64,000 bases of DNA from Zwartia hollandica (GCF_019923725.1 NZ_JAHXRI010000006.1:124001-188000), one strand, 5' to 3'; shown: positions 38,467-48,378, counted from the first letter of the stretch. Notes: generated from the sequence alone by a model not told the origin. Numbers and translations are program-made.

Positions 38467-39225
38467 TCAGGCGTGAGGTCTCAACGCGCAAACGATACAA
38501 CCGGGATCGCGCTTAACTTTTACGCTATGCCACTGCATGTCGAGTGCGTCCAGTATCAATAGACGACCTTTTAAGGTCGTCCCTATTCCAGCGATGATTT
38601 TTAATGCCTCTGCGGCCTGCATGCTGCCGATGATGCCGACGAGCGGGGCAAAAACGCCCGTGGTCGCACAGTTAAGCGCCTCCACATCGTCCGCCTCGGG
38701 AAATAAGCAGTGATAACAAGGCGCGTGCGGATCGCGTGGATCAAACACACTGACCTGCCCTTCAAAACGAATACCAGCTCCAGAGACCAACGGTTTTGTG
38801 TGCCTGATGCAAGCGCGGTTGACCGCATGACGCGTTGCAAAATTGTCAGTGCAGTCTAATACTACGTCGACTTGTGAGATCTCTTGATCGAGGGAATGCG
38901 GGTCCATCCGCGTCGTTCGAATCTCTACCTTCAGTTCTGGATTCAGCGCCAGCATTGTCTCGCGTCCAGACTCTGCCTTGAGCTGCCCGAGGCGACTCGT
39001 ATTGTGCATAATCTGCCGCTGCAGATTACTAATCTCAACGACATCATTATCGGCCAACACAATCGTGCCCACGCCAGCAGAGGCAAGGTACATCGCCGCA
39101 GGCGAACCCAACCCACCGGCTCCTACGATTAACACCCTCGCCGCCAAGAGCCTTTCTTGGCCTTCTATGCCCAACTCATCCAGCAAGATATGCCGGGCAT
39201 ACCTTAGCAGCTGGGCATCATTCAT
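38467..39225 (-). CDS. moeB: MoeB/ThiF-family adenylyltransferase
   Basis: Activates the C-terminus of a ubiquitin-like sulfur carrier (MoaD or ThiS) by adenylation. It has 252 residues. The N-terminus YARHILLDELGIEGQERLLAARVLIVGAGGLGSPAAMYLASAG is typical. It also has DLQRQ-type NLQRQIMHNTSRLGQLKAES, VDVVLDCTDNFATRHAVNRAC and two CxxC pairs (CYHC, CIVC) for structural zinc. No rhodanese domain is fused. It could serve ThiS for ThiG at 6361 as well as MoaD (inference). It overlaps ctp by four bases. Confidence 0.9.
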   Translation of the reverse strand: MNDAQLLRYARHILLDELGIEGQERLLAARVLIVGAGGLGSPAAMYLASAGVGTIVLADNDVVEISNLQRQIMHNTSRLGQLKAESGRETMLALNPELKVEIRTTRMDPHSLDQEISQVDVVLDCTDNFATRHAVNRACIRHTKPLVSGAGIRFEGQVSVFDPRDPHAPCYHCLFPEADDVEALNCATTGVFAPLVGIIGSMQAAEALKIIAGIGTTLKGRLLILDALDMQWHSVKVKRDPGCIVCALRPHA

Positions 39226-40631
39226 TTTTTACTCGACGATCCCTCGGCAGCGGCTCCCGCCTTTGCACTCTTGGGCGCAGGGACAGCTTTTTGAATCGGC
39301 TTACCATCTAGGAAGTTAACGGCCTGTTGCAACTGGAAGTCTTCTGGTGTGCCAAACTGAAACACCTTGTTTGTATCTGCGAGCGGTGTTTCGTCTTCCT
39401 TCGCTTTTGCCTGCTCTTCCGGAGTCTGACGGTTACTTAGATGGCGCTGCAGATCCGCTTCACGAGGCAATTTAAACAAGTCGCCCTCGGCCGTATCCGC
39501 TACAACGATATCTGGGCTGATGCCCTTGGCCTGAATCGAGCGGCCATTAGGTGTGAAGTAACGTGACGTCGTAAGTTTGATTGCAGTGGTGTCTGAGATC
39601 GGCAGAATGACCTGGACCGAACCTTTACCAAAGGTTCGGTTACCCATGATGGTGGCACGCTTGTGATCTTGCAAAGCACCCGCGACGATCTCTGACGCCG
39701 AGGCTGAACCGACGTTAACCAATACCACCATCGGCACCGTCTTCACCCACGCAGGTAGACCACGCAGGTAGTCAGGCTCGCCACGCGCATAATCGGACGG
39801 GTTAGACAAGTATTTTTGTTTGGCGTCTGGCGCGCGACCGTCTGTCGATACAACCAGCGTATCTGGCTTGAGAAAGGCCGCGGAGACACCAATTGCACCA
39901 CTCAATAACCCACCCGGATCGTTGCGCAGATCGAGGATCAATGCACGCGGAGCACCCTTCGCCGCGAGCTCTTTCAAATGCCGCGCAAGGTCAGCGCCTG
40001 TCTTTTCCTGGAATTGAGCGATACGTACATAACCAATATTCCCGTCGAGCATCTTGCTTCGTACGCTACGCACACGAATCGTGTCGCGCACAATCTTGAT
40101 GACTAGCGGTTGTGCTTGACCTTGGCGAATAATCGTCAGGGTGATCGGCGTTCTAACGGGACCACGCATCATCTTGACCGCGTCAGTCAAGCTTAAACCT
40201 TTAGTCGAGGTGTCATCAATTTTAGAAATTAAATCCCCGGCGCGAATCCCCGCGCGTGCGGCGGGCGTGTCCTCGATCGGCGAGATGACTTTTACCATTC
40301 CGTCTTCCGTACCCACCTCAATTCCTAAACCACCAAACTCGCCTTGCGTGGAGCTTTGCATTTCTTTGAAAGCGTCCGCGTCCAGGTAGGCAGAGTGCGG
40401 ATCCAGATCGGACAGCATTCCAGAGATTGCGCCACTGATTAGTTTTTTATCGTCGACGGCTTCAACGTAATTATTTTTGATTGCCGAAAACACACTCGAG
40501 AATTGTCTCAACTCATCGAGCGGCAAGGGCGAACCGCGCTGCGCCACAGCACTGATGCCCAGGCTCAAGAGCACTCCGGCAACAATACCTGCGGAAACTA
40601 AACCCAAACTACGTAATTTGCGAGTGCCCAT
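39222..40631 (-). CDS. ctp: S41 C-terminal processing protease
   Basis: A periplasmic PDZ-protease. It has 469 residues. One N-terminal signal or anchor (LGLVSAGIVAGVLLSLGISAVA) precedes the PDZ domain (GLGIEVGTEDGMVKVISPIEDTPAARAGIRAGDLI) and the catalytic domain with serine in VGSASASEIVAGAL and lysine in RTFGKGSVQ. The ATG at 40631 follows AGGA; two earlier ATG/TTG codons are less well placed. It is between envC and moeB in a gpmA-envC-ctp-moeB operon, so a role in controlling cell-wall hydrolysis with EnvC is plausible. Confidence 0.94.
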   Translation of the reverse strand: MGTRKLRSLGLVSAGIVAGVLLSLGISAVAQRGSPLPLDELRQFSSVFSAIKNNYVEAVDDKKLISGAISGMLSDLDPHSAYLDADAFKEMQSSTQGEFGGLGIEVGTEDGMVKVISPIEDTPAARAGIRAGDLISKIDDTSTKGLSLTDAVKMMRGPVRTPITLTIIRQGQAQPLVIKIVRDTIRVRSVRSKMLDGNIGYVRIAQFQEKTGADLARHLKELAAKGAPRALILDLRNDPGGLLSGAIGVSAAFLKPDTLVVSTDGRAPDAKQKYLSNPSDYARGEPDYLRGLPAWVKTVPMVVLVNVGSASASEIVAGALQDHKRATIMGNRTFGKGSVQVILPISDTTAIKLTTSRYFTPNGRSIQAKGISPDIVVADTAEGDLFKLPREADLQRHLSNRQTPEEQAKAKEDETPLADTNKVFQFGTPEDFQLQQAVNFLDGKPIQKAVPAPKSAKAGAAAEGSSSKK

Positions 40632-40685
40632 GCACATTCCTGAATTCAATGTCGTTAATGCGGAAACCTAGGCAACAATAAAAAA

Positions 40686-42023
40686 CTAACGGGCCAGATA
40701 GGCTATCGGATCGACCGCGACGCCGCGGTGCCTGATTTCGAAGTATAGGGCCGAATCCACTTGCCCACCCGTACTTCCCGCCAGGGCAACCGTATCCCCA
40801 GCCCGAACCGCATCACCCACCTGTTTAAGCAAACTTTGGTTATAGGCATAGACGCTGAGATACTCTTGCCCATGGTCAACAATCAACAGGTTGCCAAACC
40901 CCCTGAGCCAGTTTGAGTACACCACGGTGCCATTCCCTACAACCTGCACTGCCGCACCAGAGTCGGCACGCACTAGAATCCCGCGCCAGACTCCACCCTC
41001 GGGGCGATCTGTTCCAAACCGCGCCATGATGGTTCCCCGGATCGGCCAGCGCACGCTCTTGGACAATCCCTTACCCGCAGCAAGGGATGCCGTATCCGAA
41101 TCGGCTTGTGTGGTGCCCTCGGCCTGCGTCGTCTGCTCAGCTGCTTGTCGACGCTTATCGGCCTCGGCCACACGTCGCGCCTCTTCCGCCTCGCGCTGCG
41201 CCTTCTCTTTTCGAGCCAACTCGATCTTACGAGCCTCTAGCGCTCGACGCTCCGCCTCGGCTGCTGCCTGCTGGGCTGCCTTAAGCTGCCCCTCTAAGTC
41301 CGTAATCAAGCCGGACAGGCGCTTTTCGTCCTGACCAAGTCGTGCTGATTCTGTCCGCTGGGCTTGCATCTGCCCCTCGATACGGGCCAAAACCGTCGCG
41401 CGCTCCTTTTTTTGCGCTTCTAATGCATCCTTTTGCTGGGCGGTTTCGCTGACAAGACGCGCCACATCCTTTTGGCGAATATCCGCACGCGCTTCTAGCT
41501 GAGCCAAACGCTCAATATCCTGCTTGAGCGCCGTAACAGTGTCTGCGCGCGCCTTAGAGACGTAGTCAAGATAAGCCAGGTTACGCCCAAGCTCTTGAGG
41601 GTCATCGCCCGACAGTAACGCGGACCATGGAGACAATCCACTTGAATACTGCCGACGTAACTGGTCAGACAGCTCATCGCGACGTACGCTCAAAGTGCGC
41701 TGCTGACGAGTAATTTGACGTTGCAACTCGGTTAGTTCGCTTTGAGCCTTTTTTAGCTCGGCGGCGAGCTCAGCAATACGTCGAGAAGTCTGAGAAATCG
41801 CCGTCTCCGACACCTTAAGCGCATCCGCGGCTTCCTTGCGATCGGCCTCTCGGGCGTCCAACTCCTTTTGCACAGACTGAATCCGACCGCGCAAGTCTTC
41901 CCTCTGGCGCTGAGCCTGGCTTTGGCGGGCGGCAATGTCATCGGGATTGGCGAACGAAGTACCTGCGCCCCCGCAGAGGCTTAGGCCAAGACACACCGCA
42001 ATCGCAAAACGCCGTTTGATCAC
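40686..42023 (-). CDS. envC: EnvC-type murein hydrolase activator
   Basis: Activates septal amidases during cell division. It has 445 residues with an N-terminal signal peptide ([20 protein letters not shown]). A long coiled coil spans about residues 25-280, rich in Arg, Glu, Ala and Gln. The C-terminal LytM domain has [16 protein letters not shown] and [14 protein letters not shown]. It lacks the catalytic His residues of active LytM peptidases (YGHN and LHFE are YAYN and LYFE), as in E. coli EnvC. The start is GTG at 42023 and overlaps the gpmA stop (GTGA). Confidence 0.93.
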   Translation of the reverse strand: MIKRRFAIAVCLGLSLCGGAGTSFANPDDIAARQSQAQRQREDLRGRIQSVQKELDAREADRKEAADALKVSETAISQTSRRIAELAAELKKAQSELTELQRQITRQQRTLSVRRDELSDQLRRQYSSGLSPWSALLSGDDPQELGRNLAYLDYVSKARADTVTALKQDIERLAQLEARADIRQKDVARLVSETAQQKDALEAQKKERATVLARIEGQMQAQRTESARLGQDEKRLSGLITDLEGQLKAAQQAAAEAERRALEARKIELARKEKAQREAEEARRVAEADKRRQAAEQTTQAEGTTQADSDTASLAAGKGLSKSVRWPIRGTIMARFGTDRPEGGVWRGILVRADSGAAVQVVGNGTVVYSNWLRGFGNLLIVDHGQEYLSVYAYNQSLLKQVGDAVRAGDTVALAGSTGGQVDSALYFEIRHRGVAVDPIAYLAR

Positions 42024-42772
42024 GCTTTCTTAGCTTTCCCTTGGGCCGCCACCGCTGCCATGGCAGCCTCAATTTCAGCAGGGTCGCCGAGGTAGTAATG
42101 TCGAATGGGCCGTAATTCTTTGTCCAACTCATACACCAGCGGTTGACCGGTAGGGATGTTTAGGTGAACGATCTCGTCATCAGAGACATTATCTAGATGC
42201 TTGATCAATGCTCGCAAGCTGTTGCCATGGGCTGCAACCAGCACCCGACGGCCCGCTCGGATCGAAGGTGCGATTGTTTCATCCCAAAACGGCAGGACCC
42301 TCGCGACGGTGTCCTTCAGACATTCCGTCGCAGGCAGTTGCTCTGGAGTCAGCTTGGAGTAGCGTGGATCGAACCGGGGATGACGCTGGTCATCTAGGCC
42401 GATCGGATTGGGCGCAATTGCGTAGGCACGACGCCAGATGAGTACTTGCTCGTCGCCGTACTGAGCCGCCATCTCAGCCTTATTTAGCCCCTGCAAGTCT
42501 CCGTAGTGGCGTTCGTTCAGCCGCCAGTTGTTGTGAACCGGCAAATACATCGTATCCATGGCGTCTAACGCAATCCACAGGGTGCGAATCGCACGCTTGA
42601 GTACCGACGTAAAAGCCACATCGAAAACATAGCCTTTCGCCTTGAGCAACTCGCCCGCGCGGCGCGCCTGCTCTCGCCCTGCCTCGGTCAGATCGATGTC
42701 AGTCCATCCGGTGAATCGGTTTTCGAGGTTCCATTGGCTTTCGCCGTGACGCATCAAGACTAATTTATACAT
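42020..42772 (-). CDS. gpmA: 2,3-bisphosphoglycerate-dependent phosphoglycerate mutase
   Basis: Interconverts 3- and 2-phosphoglycerate in glycolysis. It has 250 residues. The catalytic phospho-His is in [46 protein letters not shown] and [18 protein letters not shown] are typical. I start it at MYKLVLM (42772). In E. coli the same place next to envC is held by the unrelated iPGM enzyme GpmM. It leads the operon with envC, ctp and moeB. Confidence 0.97.
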   Translation of the reverse strand: MYKLVLMRHGESQWNLENRFTGWTDIDLTEAGREQARRAGELLKAKGYVFDVAFTSVLKRAIRTLWIALDAMDTMYLPVHNNWRLNERHYGDLQGLNKAEMAAQYGDEQVLIWRRAYAIAPNPIGLDDQRHPRFDPRYSKLTPEQLPATECLKDTVARVLPFWDETIAPSIRAGRRVLVAAHGNSLRALIKHLDNVSDDEIVHLNIPTGQPLVYELDKELRPIRHYYLGDPAEIEAAMAAVAAQGKAKKA

Positions 42773-42784
42773 GGCAGACACAGG

Positions 42785-42879
42785 TTAAAGTGTAGTTAAA
42801 GCACCATTTTATAATTGTCTTTGTCTTTACAACCAGCCGACCCTTTTTTTGGGGCTATACCGCCTCTTTTGGACACACC
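42785..42879. promoter_or_regulatory. Divergent promoter region between gpmA and the rhodanese gene
   Basis: This AT-rich gap has TATAAT at 42810-42815 on the plus strand and TAAAAT on the minus strand in the same stretch, with GGTTGT or TTGTAA as possible minus-strand -35 elements. Overlapping back-to-back promoters are likely. No other signal is visible. Confidence 0.4.
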
Positions 42880-43290
42880 GTGGATTTCTTTTCAGATCAA
42901 AACAACCTTCTCTTAATCGGCATTGCTCTTGGTTCCGGGCTGGCCTTAGCTTGGCCTATGATTCAGCGCAGCCGCGGCGGGGCGAGCGTAAGCAGCACCC
43001 AAGCTGTACAAATGATTAACCATCAAGGAGCCGTTTTACTCGACGTGCGCTCAATCGAGGCGTTTCACGGCGGTCATATCCCCCAAGCGCGCCACGCCCC
43101 CCTCCCCGACCTAGAGAAGAAAGCGGCTAGTCTGGCCAAAGACAAGCCCGTCATTCTCGTCTGCGAAATGGGGCGTAGCGCTGTCGGGGCGGCGACCAAA
43201 TTACGGGCCTTAGGCTTTACGGCTGTCAGCATCCTGGACGGCGGCATCAAGGCCTGGACGACTGCTGGCCTCCCCCTCACCACCAAATAA
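42880..43290 (+). CDS. Membrane-anchored rhodanese (YibN-like)
   Basis: 136 residues. An N-terminal membrane helix (NLLLIGIALGSGLALAWPMI) carries a cytosolic or periplasmic rhodanese domain. The active Cys is in VILVCEMGRSAVGAATKLRALGF, after LLDVRSIEAFHGGHIPQARH. It may transfer sulfur or act on thiol redox state. The start is GTG at 42880. Its place before grxC-secB-gpsA is the same as yibN in E. coli. Confidence 0.9.
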   Translation: MDFFSDQNNLLLIGIALGSGLALAWPMIQRSRGGASVSSTQAVQMINHQGAVLLDVRSIEAFHGGHIPQARHAPLPDLEKKAASLAKDKPVILVCEMGRSAVGAATKLRALGFTAVSILDGGIKAWTTAGLPLTTK

Positions 43291-43302
43291 CGGAGTCACT
43301 CC

Positions 43303-43560
43303 ATGAACAAAGTTGTCATGTACACCACTGGCTACTGCCCATATTGCTCACGTGCCGAGATGCTCCTGACTCAGCGTGGTGTGGCCGAAATTGAAAAGAT
43401 CCGCATCGATGTCGATACCGAGCAGCGCGCCCTCATGATGGAGCGCACTGGCCGCCGGACCGTTCCCCAAATTTATATTGGCGACACGCATGTGGGTGGA
43501 TTTGATGATCTATCCGCACTAGACCGCGACGGAAAACTATTACCTCTGCTCAACGGGTAA
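43303..43560 (+). CDS. grxC: Glutaredoxin 3
   Basis: A small GSH-dependent disulfide reductase. It has 85 residues. The active site is CPYCSRAE; TVPQIYIGDTHVGGFDDLSAL supplies the cis-Pro and glutathione-binding GG. Twelve bases after the rhodanese gene, and 48 before secB. Confidence 0.96.
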   Translation: MNKVVMYTTGYCPYCSRAEMLLTQRGVAEIEKIRIDVDTEQRALMMERTGRRTVPQIYIGDTHVGGFDDLSALDRDGKLLPLLNG

Positions 43561-43608
43561 GCCTCTAACGCTCGCCCACTTTTTCTCTCCCCTGTCCCTG
43601 GATTCTTT

Positions 43609-44124
43609 ATGTCTGACCAAAACGCTCAACCCGAAAACGCGCCCTCCTTTAATATGCAGCGCGTCTATCTCAAGGATCTTTCCCTCGAGATGCCCAATGC
43701 TCCAAATATTTTTCTGGAGCAAGATGCGCCAGAGGTCGAAGTCGCGATCAATGTAGGTGGCCAAGCCCTTGCCGAGACGGTTTTTGAGTCGGCTGTTACC
43801 GTCACGGTCACGACACGCATTAAAGACAAAGTGTTGTACTTGGTTGAAGCTACGCAAGCTGCAATTTTTGAAATCGCAAATATTCCCGCGGAACAACTTG
43901 ATCCCATCATGGGCATCGTATGCCCCACGATGCTGTATCCCTACCTGCGTGCCAACGTGGCAGATGCCATCACACGCACATCTCTGCCGCCGCTGCATCT
44001 TGCTGAAGTGAACTTTCAAGCTCTGTTTGAACAACGCTTGGCACAGGCTGCTCAAGAGGCTGGCGCGGTAGACGCTGGCAAGGAGTCTGGCCTAATCCTA
44101 CCTCCGGGCATGACCCGGCAGTAA
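43609..44124 (+). CDS. secB: Protein-export chaperone SecB
   Basis: Keeps preproteins unfolded and hands them to SecA. It has 171 residues. The family core is [64 protein letters not shown] and [40 protein letters not shown]. The acidic C-terminal tail follows. Conserved order with grxC and gpsA. Confidence 0.97.
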   Translation: MSDQNAQPENAPSFNMQRVYLKDLSLEMPNAPNIFLEQDAPEVEVAINVGGQALAETVFESAVTVTVTTRIKDKVLYLVEATQAAIFEIANIPAEQLDPIMGIVCPTMLYPYLRANVADAITRTSLPPLHLAEVNFQALFEQRLAQAAQEAGAVDAGKESGLILPPGMTRQ

Positions 44125-44145
44125 TGCAACAAAGTCTAGGCCTCC

Positions 44146-45189
44146 ATGCCCGCAACTAACGCTCACAACGGCCCAGTTGCGGTGCTTGGCGCAGGTGCGT
44201 GGGGGACCGCGCTCGCAAATATCGCTTGTGACCATCGCGACACCCTACTGTGGGCGCGTAATAAAGAAGTTGCCAGCGAGATTCAAGCCAAACACACCAA
44301 TCGGGGTTATCTACCCGATGTAGCGCTTCACGCATCCATGCAGGCAACAAGTGGGCTCAGCGCTGCGCTCGATTACGCGTGCGCAGGGACATCTCCCGGG
44401 CTGTTAATCCTTGCGGTCCCGCTGGCGGGCTTGCGCAGCCTATGCGAGCTGGTGTCCGAAGGACTTGCACATCGCACCGACCGAATCTCCGGAATCATTT
44501 GGACCTGCAAAGGGCTCGAGGCAAGTAGCGGCAAGCTACCCTCCCAAATCGCGCAAGAAGCACTAGGCGCGGACTTGAACATCCCATCGGGTGTTCTGTC
44601 AGGCCCCTCCTTTGCACGTGAGGTTGCACAAGGGTTGCCGGTGGCACTGACCGTCGCGAGTCAAAGCGCTGCTCTGCGCTCGAGCTGCATCAACGCCCTC
44701 CACGGCGGCGCAGTACGGGTTTACACAAGCGACGACGTGGTTGGCGTTGAAGTGGGCGGAGCCTTAAAGAACATCATGGCCATCGCCTGCGGCATCAGCG
44801 ATGGCTTAGGGCTCGGCACAAATGCGCGTGCGGCGTTAATTACCAGAGGCCTCGCGGAAATGACGCGGTTTGGTGAAGCACTTGGTGCTCGCCCAGCAAC
44901 GTTCTACGGGCTCACTGGCCTAGGGGATCTCGTACTAACCGCGACGGGAGAGCTATCACGTAATCGGTTGGTCGGCCTCGAGATCGGCCGTGGGCGCTCA
45001 TTATCTGACATTCTTGCGGGTGGCCTGACTGCAGAAGGCGCACGCTGCGCGCAAGCTGTATTGCTGCGCGCCCAATCGTTAAAGGTAGACATGCCAATCA
45101 CCCGAGCGGTATGTGAAGTTTTATTTCAAGGAATCTCCCCAATCGGCGCGGTCACTCGTTTGTTGGCCCGCGAAGCGACAACAGAGTAG
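44146..45189 (+). CDS. gpsA: NAD(P)-dependent glycerol-3-phosphate dehydrogenase
   Basis: Makes sn-glycerol 3-phosphate for phospholipids. It has 347 residues. The dinucleotide fold is VAVLGAGAWGTALANIA; GVLSGPSFAREVAQGLPVA, VEVGGALKNIMAIACGISDGLGLGTNARAALITRGLAEM and FYGLTGLGDLVLTATG are diagnostic. Twenty-one bases after secB. Confidence 0.97.
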   Translation: MPATNAHNGPVAVLGAGAWGTALANIACDHRDTLLWARNKEVASEIQAKHTNRGYLPDVALHASMQATSGLSAALDYACAGTSPGLLILAVPLAGLRSLCELVSEGLAHRTDRISGIIWTCKGLEASSGKLPSQIAQEALGADLNIPSGVLSGPSFAREVAQGLPVALTVASQSAALRSSCINALHGGAVRVYTSDDVVGVEVGGALKNIMAIACGISDGLGLGTNARAALITRGLAEMTRFGEALGARPATFYGLTGLGDLVLTATGELSRNRLVGLEIGRGRSLSDILAGGLTAEGARCAQAVLLRAQSLKVDMPITRAVCEVLFQGISPIGAVTRLLAREATTE

Positions 45190-45194
45190 CTACC

Positions 45195-46217
45195 ATGCAA
45201 ACACACAACACACGGCGCACAATAACCAACACGAGCTACATGGCTCGCATCTTCACAATAATCTGTGCGCTCATGACAAGCGCGTTTTCAAGTGTCACTT
45301 CCGCTCAGCAGGCTTGGCCGCTTGAACGCCCCATCCATCTGATCGTTCCGTTTCCAGCTGGTAGCTCACCCGATTTGCTGGCACGCCTCTTGGCGACGCC
45401 ACTTTCCAAGGCACTCAATCAAAACATCATTGTCGAAAACAAGCCTGGTGCAGGAGGCAACATTGGTACGCGCTTAGCGGCGCGGGCAGCACCAGATGGC
45501 TACACACTGCTCTACACGATCAATGGGCCTCTTGTAACGGCCGCAACGCTCTACAAAAAAACGCTGGGCTACGATCCCTTTAAGGATCTCGCGCCGGTGA
45601 CGCTAGTTGCAACGAGCCCTAACGTGCTCATCGTCAACGCCGCGTTTCCCGCCTCGACGCTCTCTGAGTTCGTGTCTTATGTCAAAACAATACCGGGCAA
45701 AGCGAACTACGGCTCTGTCGGTCCTGGTAGCGCCTCACACCTAGCGATGGAACTCTTCAAACATCGCGCTGAACTTGAGCTGACGCACATTCCGTACCCC
45801 GGCTTCCCTCAAGTCACGACTGCGATAATTGGTCAAGATATTCAAGCGGCCTTTATGGTTCCCGCCATTGCCATGGCACAAGTCAAGAGCGGCAAAGTCA
45901 AAGCGCTTGCTATTACAAGCCTAACTGAGGTTGCTGCACTACCTGGTCTGAAGCCTGTTGCAAACCAAGGATTTGCAGGGTTCGAAGCAATCTCTTGGAA
46001 TGCCATTCTTGCGCCAAGCGGGACGCCTAACGCCATCACAGCGCGCCTACAAAAAGAACTTTCCTCAATTATTCAAAGCGACGAGATCAAGGAGAAGTTT
46101 GCGGCGCAATACTTTACGGCTGTTGGCTCCTCACCCCAAGAACTCACTCGCTTAATGCAACAAGAAACTGCACGTTGGGACGAAGTCATCGCGCGCTTAA
46201 AGCTGTCGCTAGATTAA
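45195..46217 (+). CDS. Bug-type periplasmic tricarboxylate-binding protein
   Basis: 340 residues from 45195, or 325 from the inner ATG at 45240 where the signal peptide (IFTIICALMTSAFSSVTSAQQ) begins in earnest. The Bug/TctC fold shows in WPLERPIHLIVPFPAGSSPDLLARLLATPLSKAL, NIIVENKPGAGGNIGTRLAARAAPDGYTLLYT, LAPVTLVATSPNVLIV, GSVGPGSASHLAMELF and SGTPNAITARLQKEL. No TctA/TctB permease is near, so it is an orphan of the kind that is greatly expanded in Alcaligenaceae. The ligand is unknown; small carboxylates are typical. It occupies the place of cysE in the E. coli gpsA-cysE-trmL order. Confidence 0.9.
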   Translation: MQTHNTRRTITNTSYMARIFTIICALMTSAFSSVTSAQQAWPLERPIHLIVPFPAGSSPDLLARLLATPLSKALNQNIIVENKPGAGGNIGTRLAARAAPDGYTLLYTINGPLVTAATLYKKTLGYDPFKDLAPVTLVATSPNVLIVNAAFPASTLSEFVSYVKTIPGKANYGSVGPGSASHLAMELFKHRAELELTHIPYPGFPQVTTAIIGQDIQAAFMVPAIAMAQVKSGKVKALAITSLTEVAALPGLKPVANQGFAGFEAISWNAILAPSGTPNAITARLQKELSSIIQSDEIKEKFAAQYFTAVGSSPQELTRLMQQETARWDEVIARLKLSLD

Positions 46218-46234
46218 TTGCTCGGGGTATTGGT

Positions 46235-46705
46235 TCAATTCGCGCCCACGTACCCTTGCTGACGCCAAGCTTCATACACCAGCACTGCAACGGCATTGGA
46301 TAAGTTCAAGCTACGCTGCGTCGGCAGCATGGGCAAGCGCAAACGCTGCTCTGCCGCGAACAATGCCATCTGTTGTGCAGACAAGCCTGCGGTTTCGCGA
46401 CCGAATACAAAAACATCACCGGGTTGGTAGGTCACCTCACCGGCATGGCGCGTGCCTTTTGTTGTAATCGCAAAAACGCGGTCGCAAGGCGTGCCAATCG
46501 TCGCAAGCGCTTGCTCTAGGCTTTCGTGTTGAGCGATCGGTTGCCAGTCATGGTAATCGAGGCCTGCGCGCCTAAGCTTCGCGTCATCCACCGTAAACCC
46601 CAGGGGCTTGACCAGATGCAAACGTGCACCGGTATTCGCGCATAGTCGAATGACATTGCCCGTATTTGGCGGAATTTCAGGCTGAACGAGGATCACATGA
46701 AACAT
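46235..46705 (-). CDS. trmL: tRNA (cytidine/uridine-34 2'-O)-methyltransferase
   Basis: Methylates the wobble ribose of leucine tRNAs. It has 156 residues of the SPOUT fold. The signature is MFHVILVQPEIPPNTGNVIRLCANTG, with HLVKPLGFTVDDAKLRRAGLDYHDW, FVFGRETAGL and LPMLPTQRSLNLSNAVAVLVYEAWRQ. It is convergent with the Bug gene. Confidence 0.96.
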   Translation of the reverse strand: MFHVILVQPEIPPNTGNVIRLCANTGARLHLVKPLGFTVDDAKLRRAGLDYHDWQPIAQHESLEQALATIGTPCDRVFAITTKGTRHAGEVTYQPGDVFVFGRETAGLSAQQMALFAAEQRLRLPMLPTQRSLNLSNAVAVLVYEAWRQQGYVGAN

Positions 46706-46747
46706 GTTCGTTATTGTGCCAGAGCCTGGGTGACTCGTCAGGCGCGA

Positions 46748-47392
46748 CTAAATTAGAGGAGTCTTTGCACCAACAAGCCCAACAACGCCGCGCACGCCCG
46801 CCTGTCGCAACGCATACGCCGCAGCCTCAAGTGTGCTTCCTGTCGTGGTGACATCGTCTACCAGACCCACCCAAACATCAGGGAGCGTTAGATCGCAGAC
46901 ATAAAGATCACAAACGCTTCGCCTACGTGCAACACGACCAAGTGATTTTTGACTATTGCCACTGCGCGTGCGCGTAAGCCATAAGCGCCGCACCGGAAGG
47001 CGCATCCACCGCGAAAGCTCTACGGCGATCTCGCAGGCGGGATTAAACCCGCGTCGCTGTGCAGCAAGAATGTCGGACGGAATCGGGACAAGTGCCGCGA
47101 GGCTTGGCAACGGCGGTTGAGCCGAACGCATCGTGCTCCAGAGCAGTCGTGCAAACAGTCCCGCATGATTCAATTGCCCACCCTCTTTAAACGCGCGCAT
47201 CAGTTGATCCGCTGGCGAGGTGTAATGGGTCGCCGCAACAACCGCAATACCACTAGGCAATTGACTCAAACTTCTCTCACACCGCACCGTCACCTCGCAA
47301 GGTAGACATAAGTCGCCTGCTCGCGCGGACCAGCCACATAGCGGACATGTCCCACTTAAGCAACGCCGAAAGCTCTCTCGAATAGAGTACAT
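46748..47392 (-). CDS. comF: ComF-family phosphoribosyltransferase-like protein
   Basis: 214 residues. An N-terminal zinc-finger-like module (CPLCGWSA...CLPC) is followed by a PRTase domain with LVPIPSDILAAQRRGFNPACEIAVEL, SLGRVARRR and the loop VGLVDDVTTTGSTLEAAAYAL. Related proteins assist DNA uptake; dprA at 58611 could be a partner. GGAGG seven bases before the ATG at 47392 decides this start over one at 47413. It is divergent from bioC with 53 bases between the ATGs. Confidence 0.9.
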   Translation of the reverse strand: MYSIRESFRRCLSGTCPLCGWSARAGDLCLPCEVTVRCERSLSQLPSGIAVVAATHYTSPADQLMRAFKEGGQLNHAGLFARLLWSTMRSAQPPLPSLAALVPIPSDILAAQRRGFNPACEIAVELSRWMRLPVRRLWLTRTRSGNSQKSLGRVARRRSVCDLYVCDLTLPDVWVGLVDDVTTTGSTLEAAAYALRQAGVRGVVGLVGAKTPLI

Positions 47393-47445
47393 TTTGATAC
47401 CTCCAGCAGCCATTGTCCGAGCACGCTGGTCGATTGTGTGAAACC

Positions 47446-48378
47446 ATGACTTCCCTGTCTACGCCGAACCGACTACCCATTGACGCCAAACACGTTGCTC
47501 TGCAATTCGCTCGGCGCGGTGATCTATCCAATGCTCAGTTTTTATACGCAGAGATCGCTAAGAGGATGGATCAAAGGCTTAAGCTGATTCGTCTGCAGCC
47601 ACGCGAAATCCTGGATGCTGGCTGCGGGGCAGGCCAACAGCTAAGTCTGTTGCACACACGCTACCCCAGCGCCCACTATCACGGGCTTGATCACTGCACA
47701 GCATTACTCAACCAAGCCCAACAGCGTGCAAGACAACAATGGCCACGGCGCCCACCGAGCTGGCTGCTCAAACTGCTGGCGCGTAAGGCGTCAGCTCAGT
47801 GGAGTCGAGCGGATCTTGCCCAAACAAATCTGCCGCCCGAGTCATTTGACTTTGTCTGGTCTAACTTGAGCTTGCACTGGCATCCGGCCCCTCATGATGT
47901 ACTTCAAGAATGGGGCCGCCTCTTGCGCCCAAACGGTCTGGTATTTTTCTCGTGCTTTGGTCCCGCAACGCTGAAGGAGTTACGGGCTGCCCTGCAAGTC
48001 GCGAACCTGCATACGCGCACGCCGGAATTTGTGGACATGCATGACTTTGGCGATTTGCTGGTCGAAAAGGGATTTTCAGACCCGGTCATGGATCAAGAAG
48101 TGTTGACCTTGACCTACGAAACGCCAGAAAAACTACTCGCTGATGTCAAAGCACTTGGCGGTAACGCAGCAATAGGAAGGCGCCCAGGCTTGGTAAGCAA
48201 GGAGTGGCGTACCCGCCTTCTCGCTGCACTAGAAGCGCAACGACAAGCAGACGGCCGTCTTCACTTAACGATCGAGGTGGCTTACGGCCATGCTTGGCGT
48301 AGTGCCTTGCGACGCACGCCCAGCGGTGAAACCCGCATCAGCGTGAGCGCGATTGGACGCAAATCAGCCAAAGAATGA
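47446..48378 (+). CDS. bioC: BioC-like SAM-dependent methyltransferase
   Basis: BioC methylates malonyl-ACP to start pimelate assembly for biotin. It has 310 residues. The N-terminal VALQFARRGDLSNAQFLYAEIAKRMDQRL matches the beta/gamma BioC pattern. SAM motif I is EILDAGCGAGQQLSLL; FDFVWSNLSLHWHPAPHDVLQEWGRLLRPNG and FFSCFGPATLKELR are typical. No other bio gene is in the window, so the assignment rests on family sequence and the common comF-bioC pairing. Its stop overlaps the convergent TSUP gene by 15 bases. Confidence 0.75.
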   Translation: MTSLSTPNRLPIDAKHVALQFARRGDLSNAQFLYAEIAKRMDQRLKLIRLQPREILDAGCGAGQQLSLLHTRYPSAHYHGLDHCTALLNQAQQRARQQWPRRPPSWLLKLLARKASAQWSRADLAQTNLPPESFDFVWSNLSLHWHPAPHDVLQEWGRLLRPNGLVFFSCFGPATLKELRAALQVANLHTRTPEFVDMHDFGDLLVEKGFSDPVMDQEVLTLTYETPEKLLADVKALGGNAAIGRRPGLVSKEWRTRLLAALEAQRQADGRLHLTIEVAYGHAWRSALRRTPSGETRISVSAIGRKSAKE

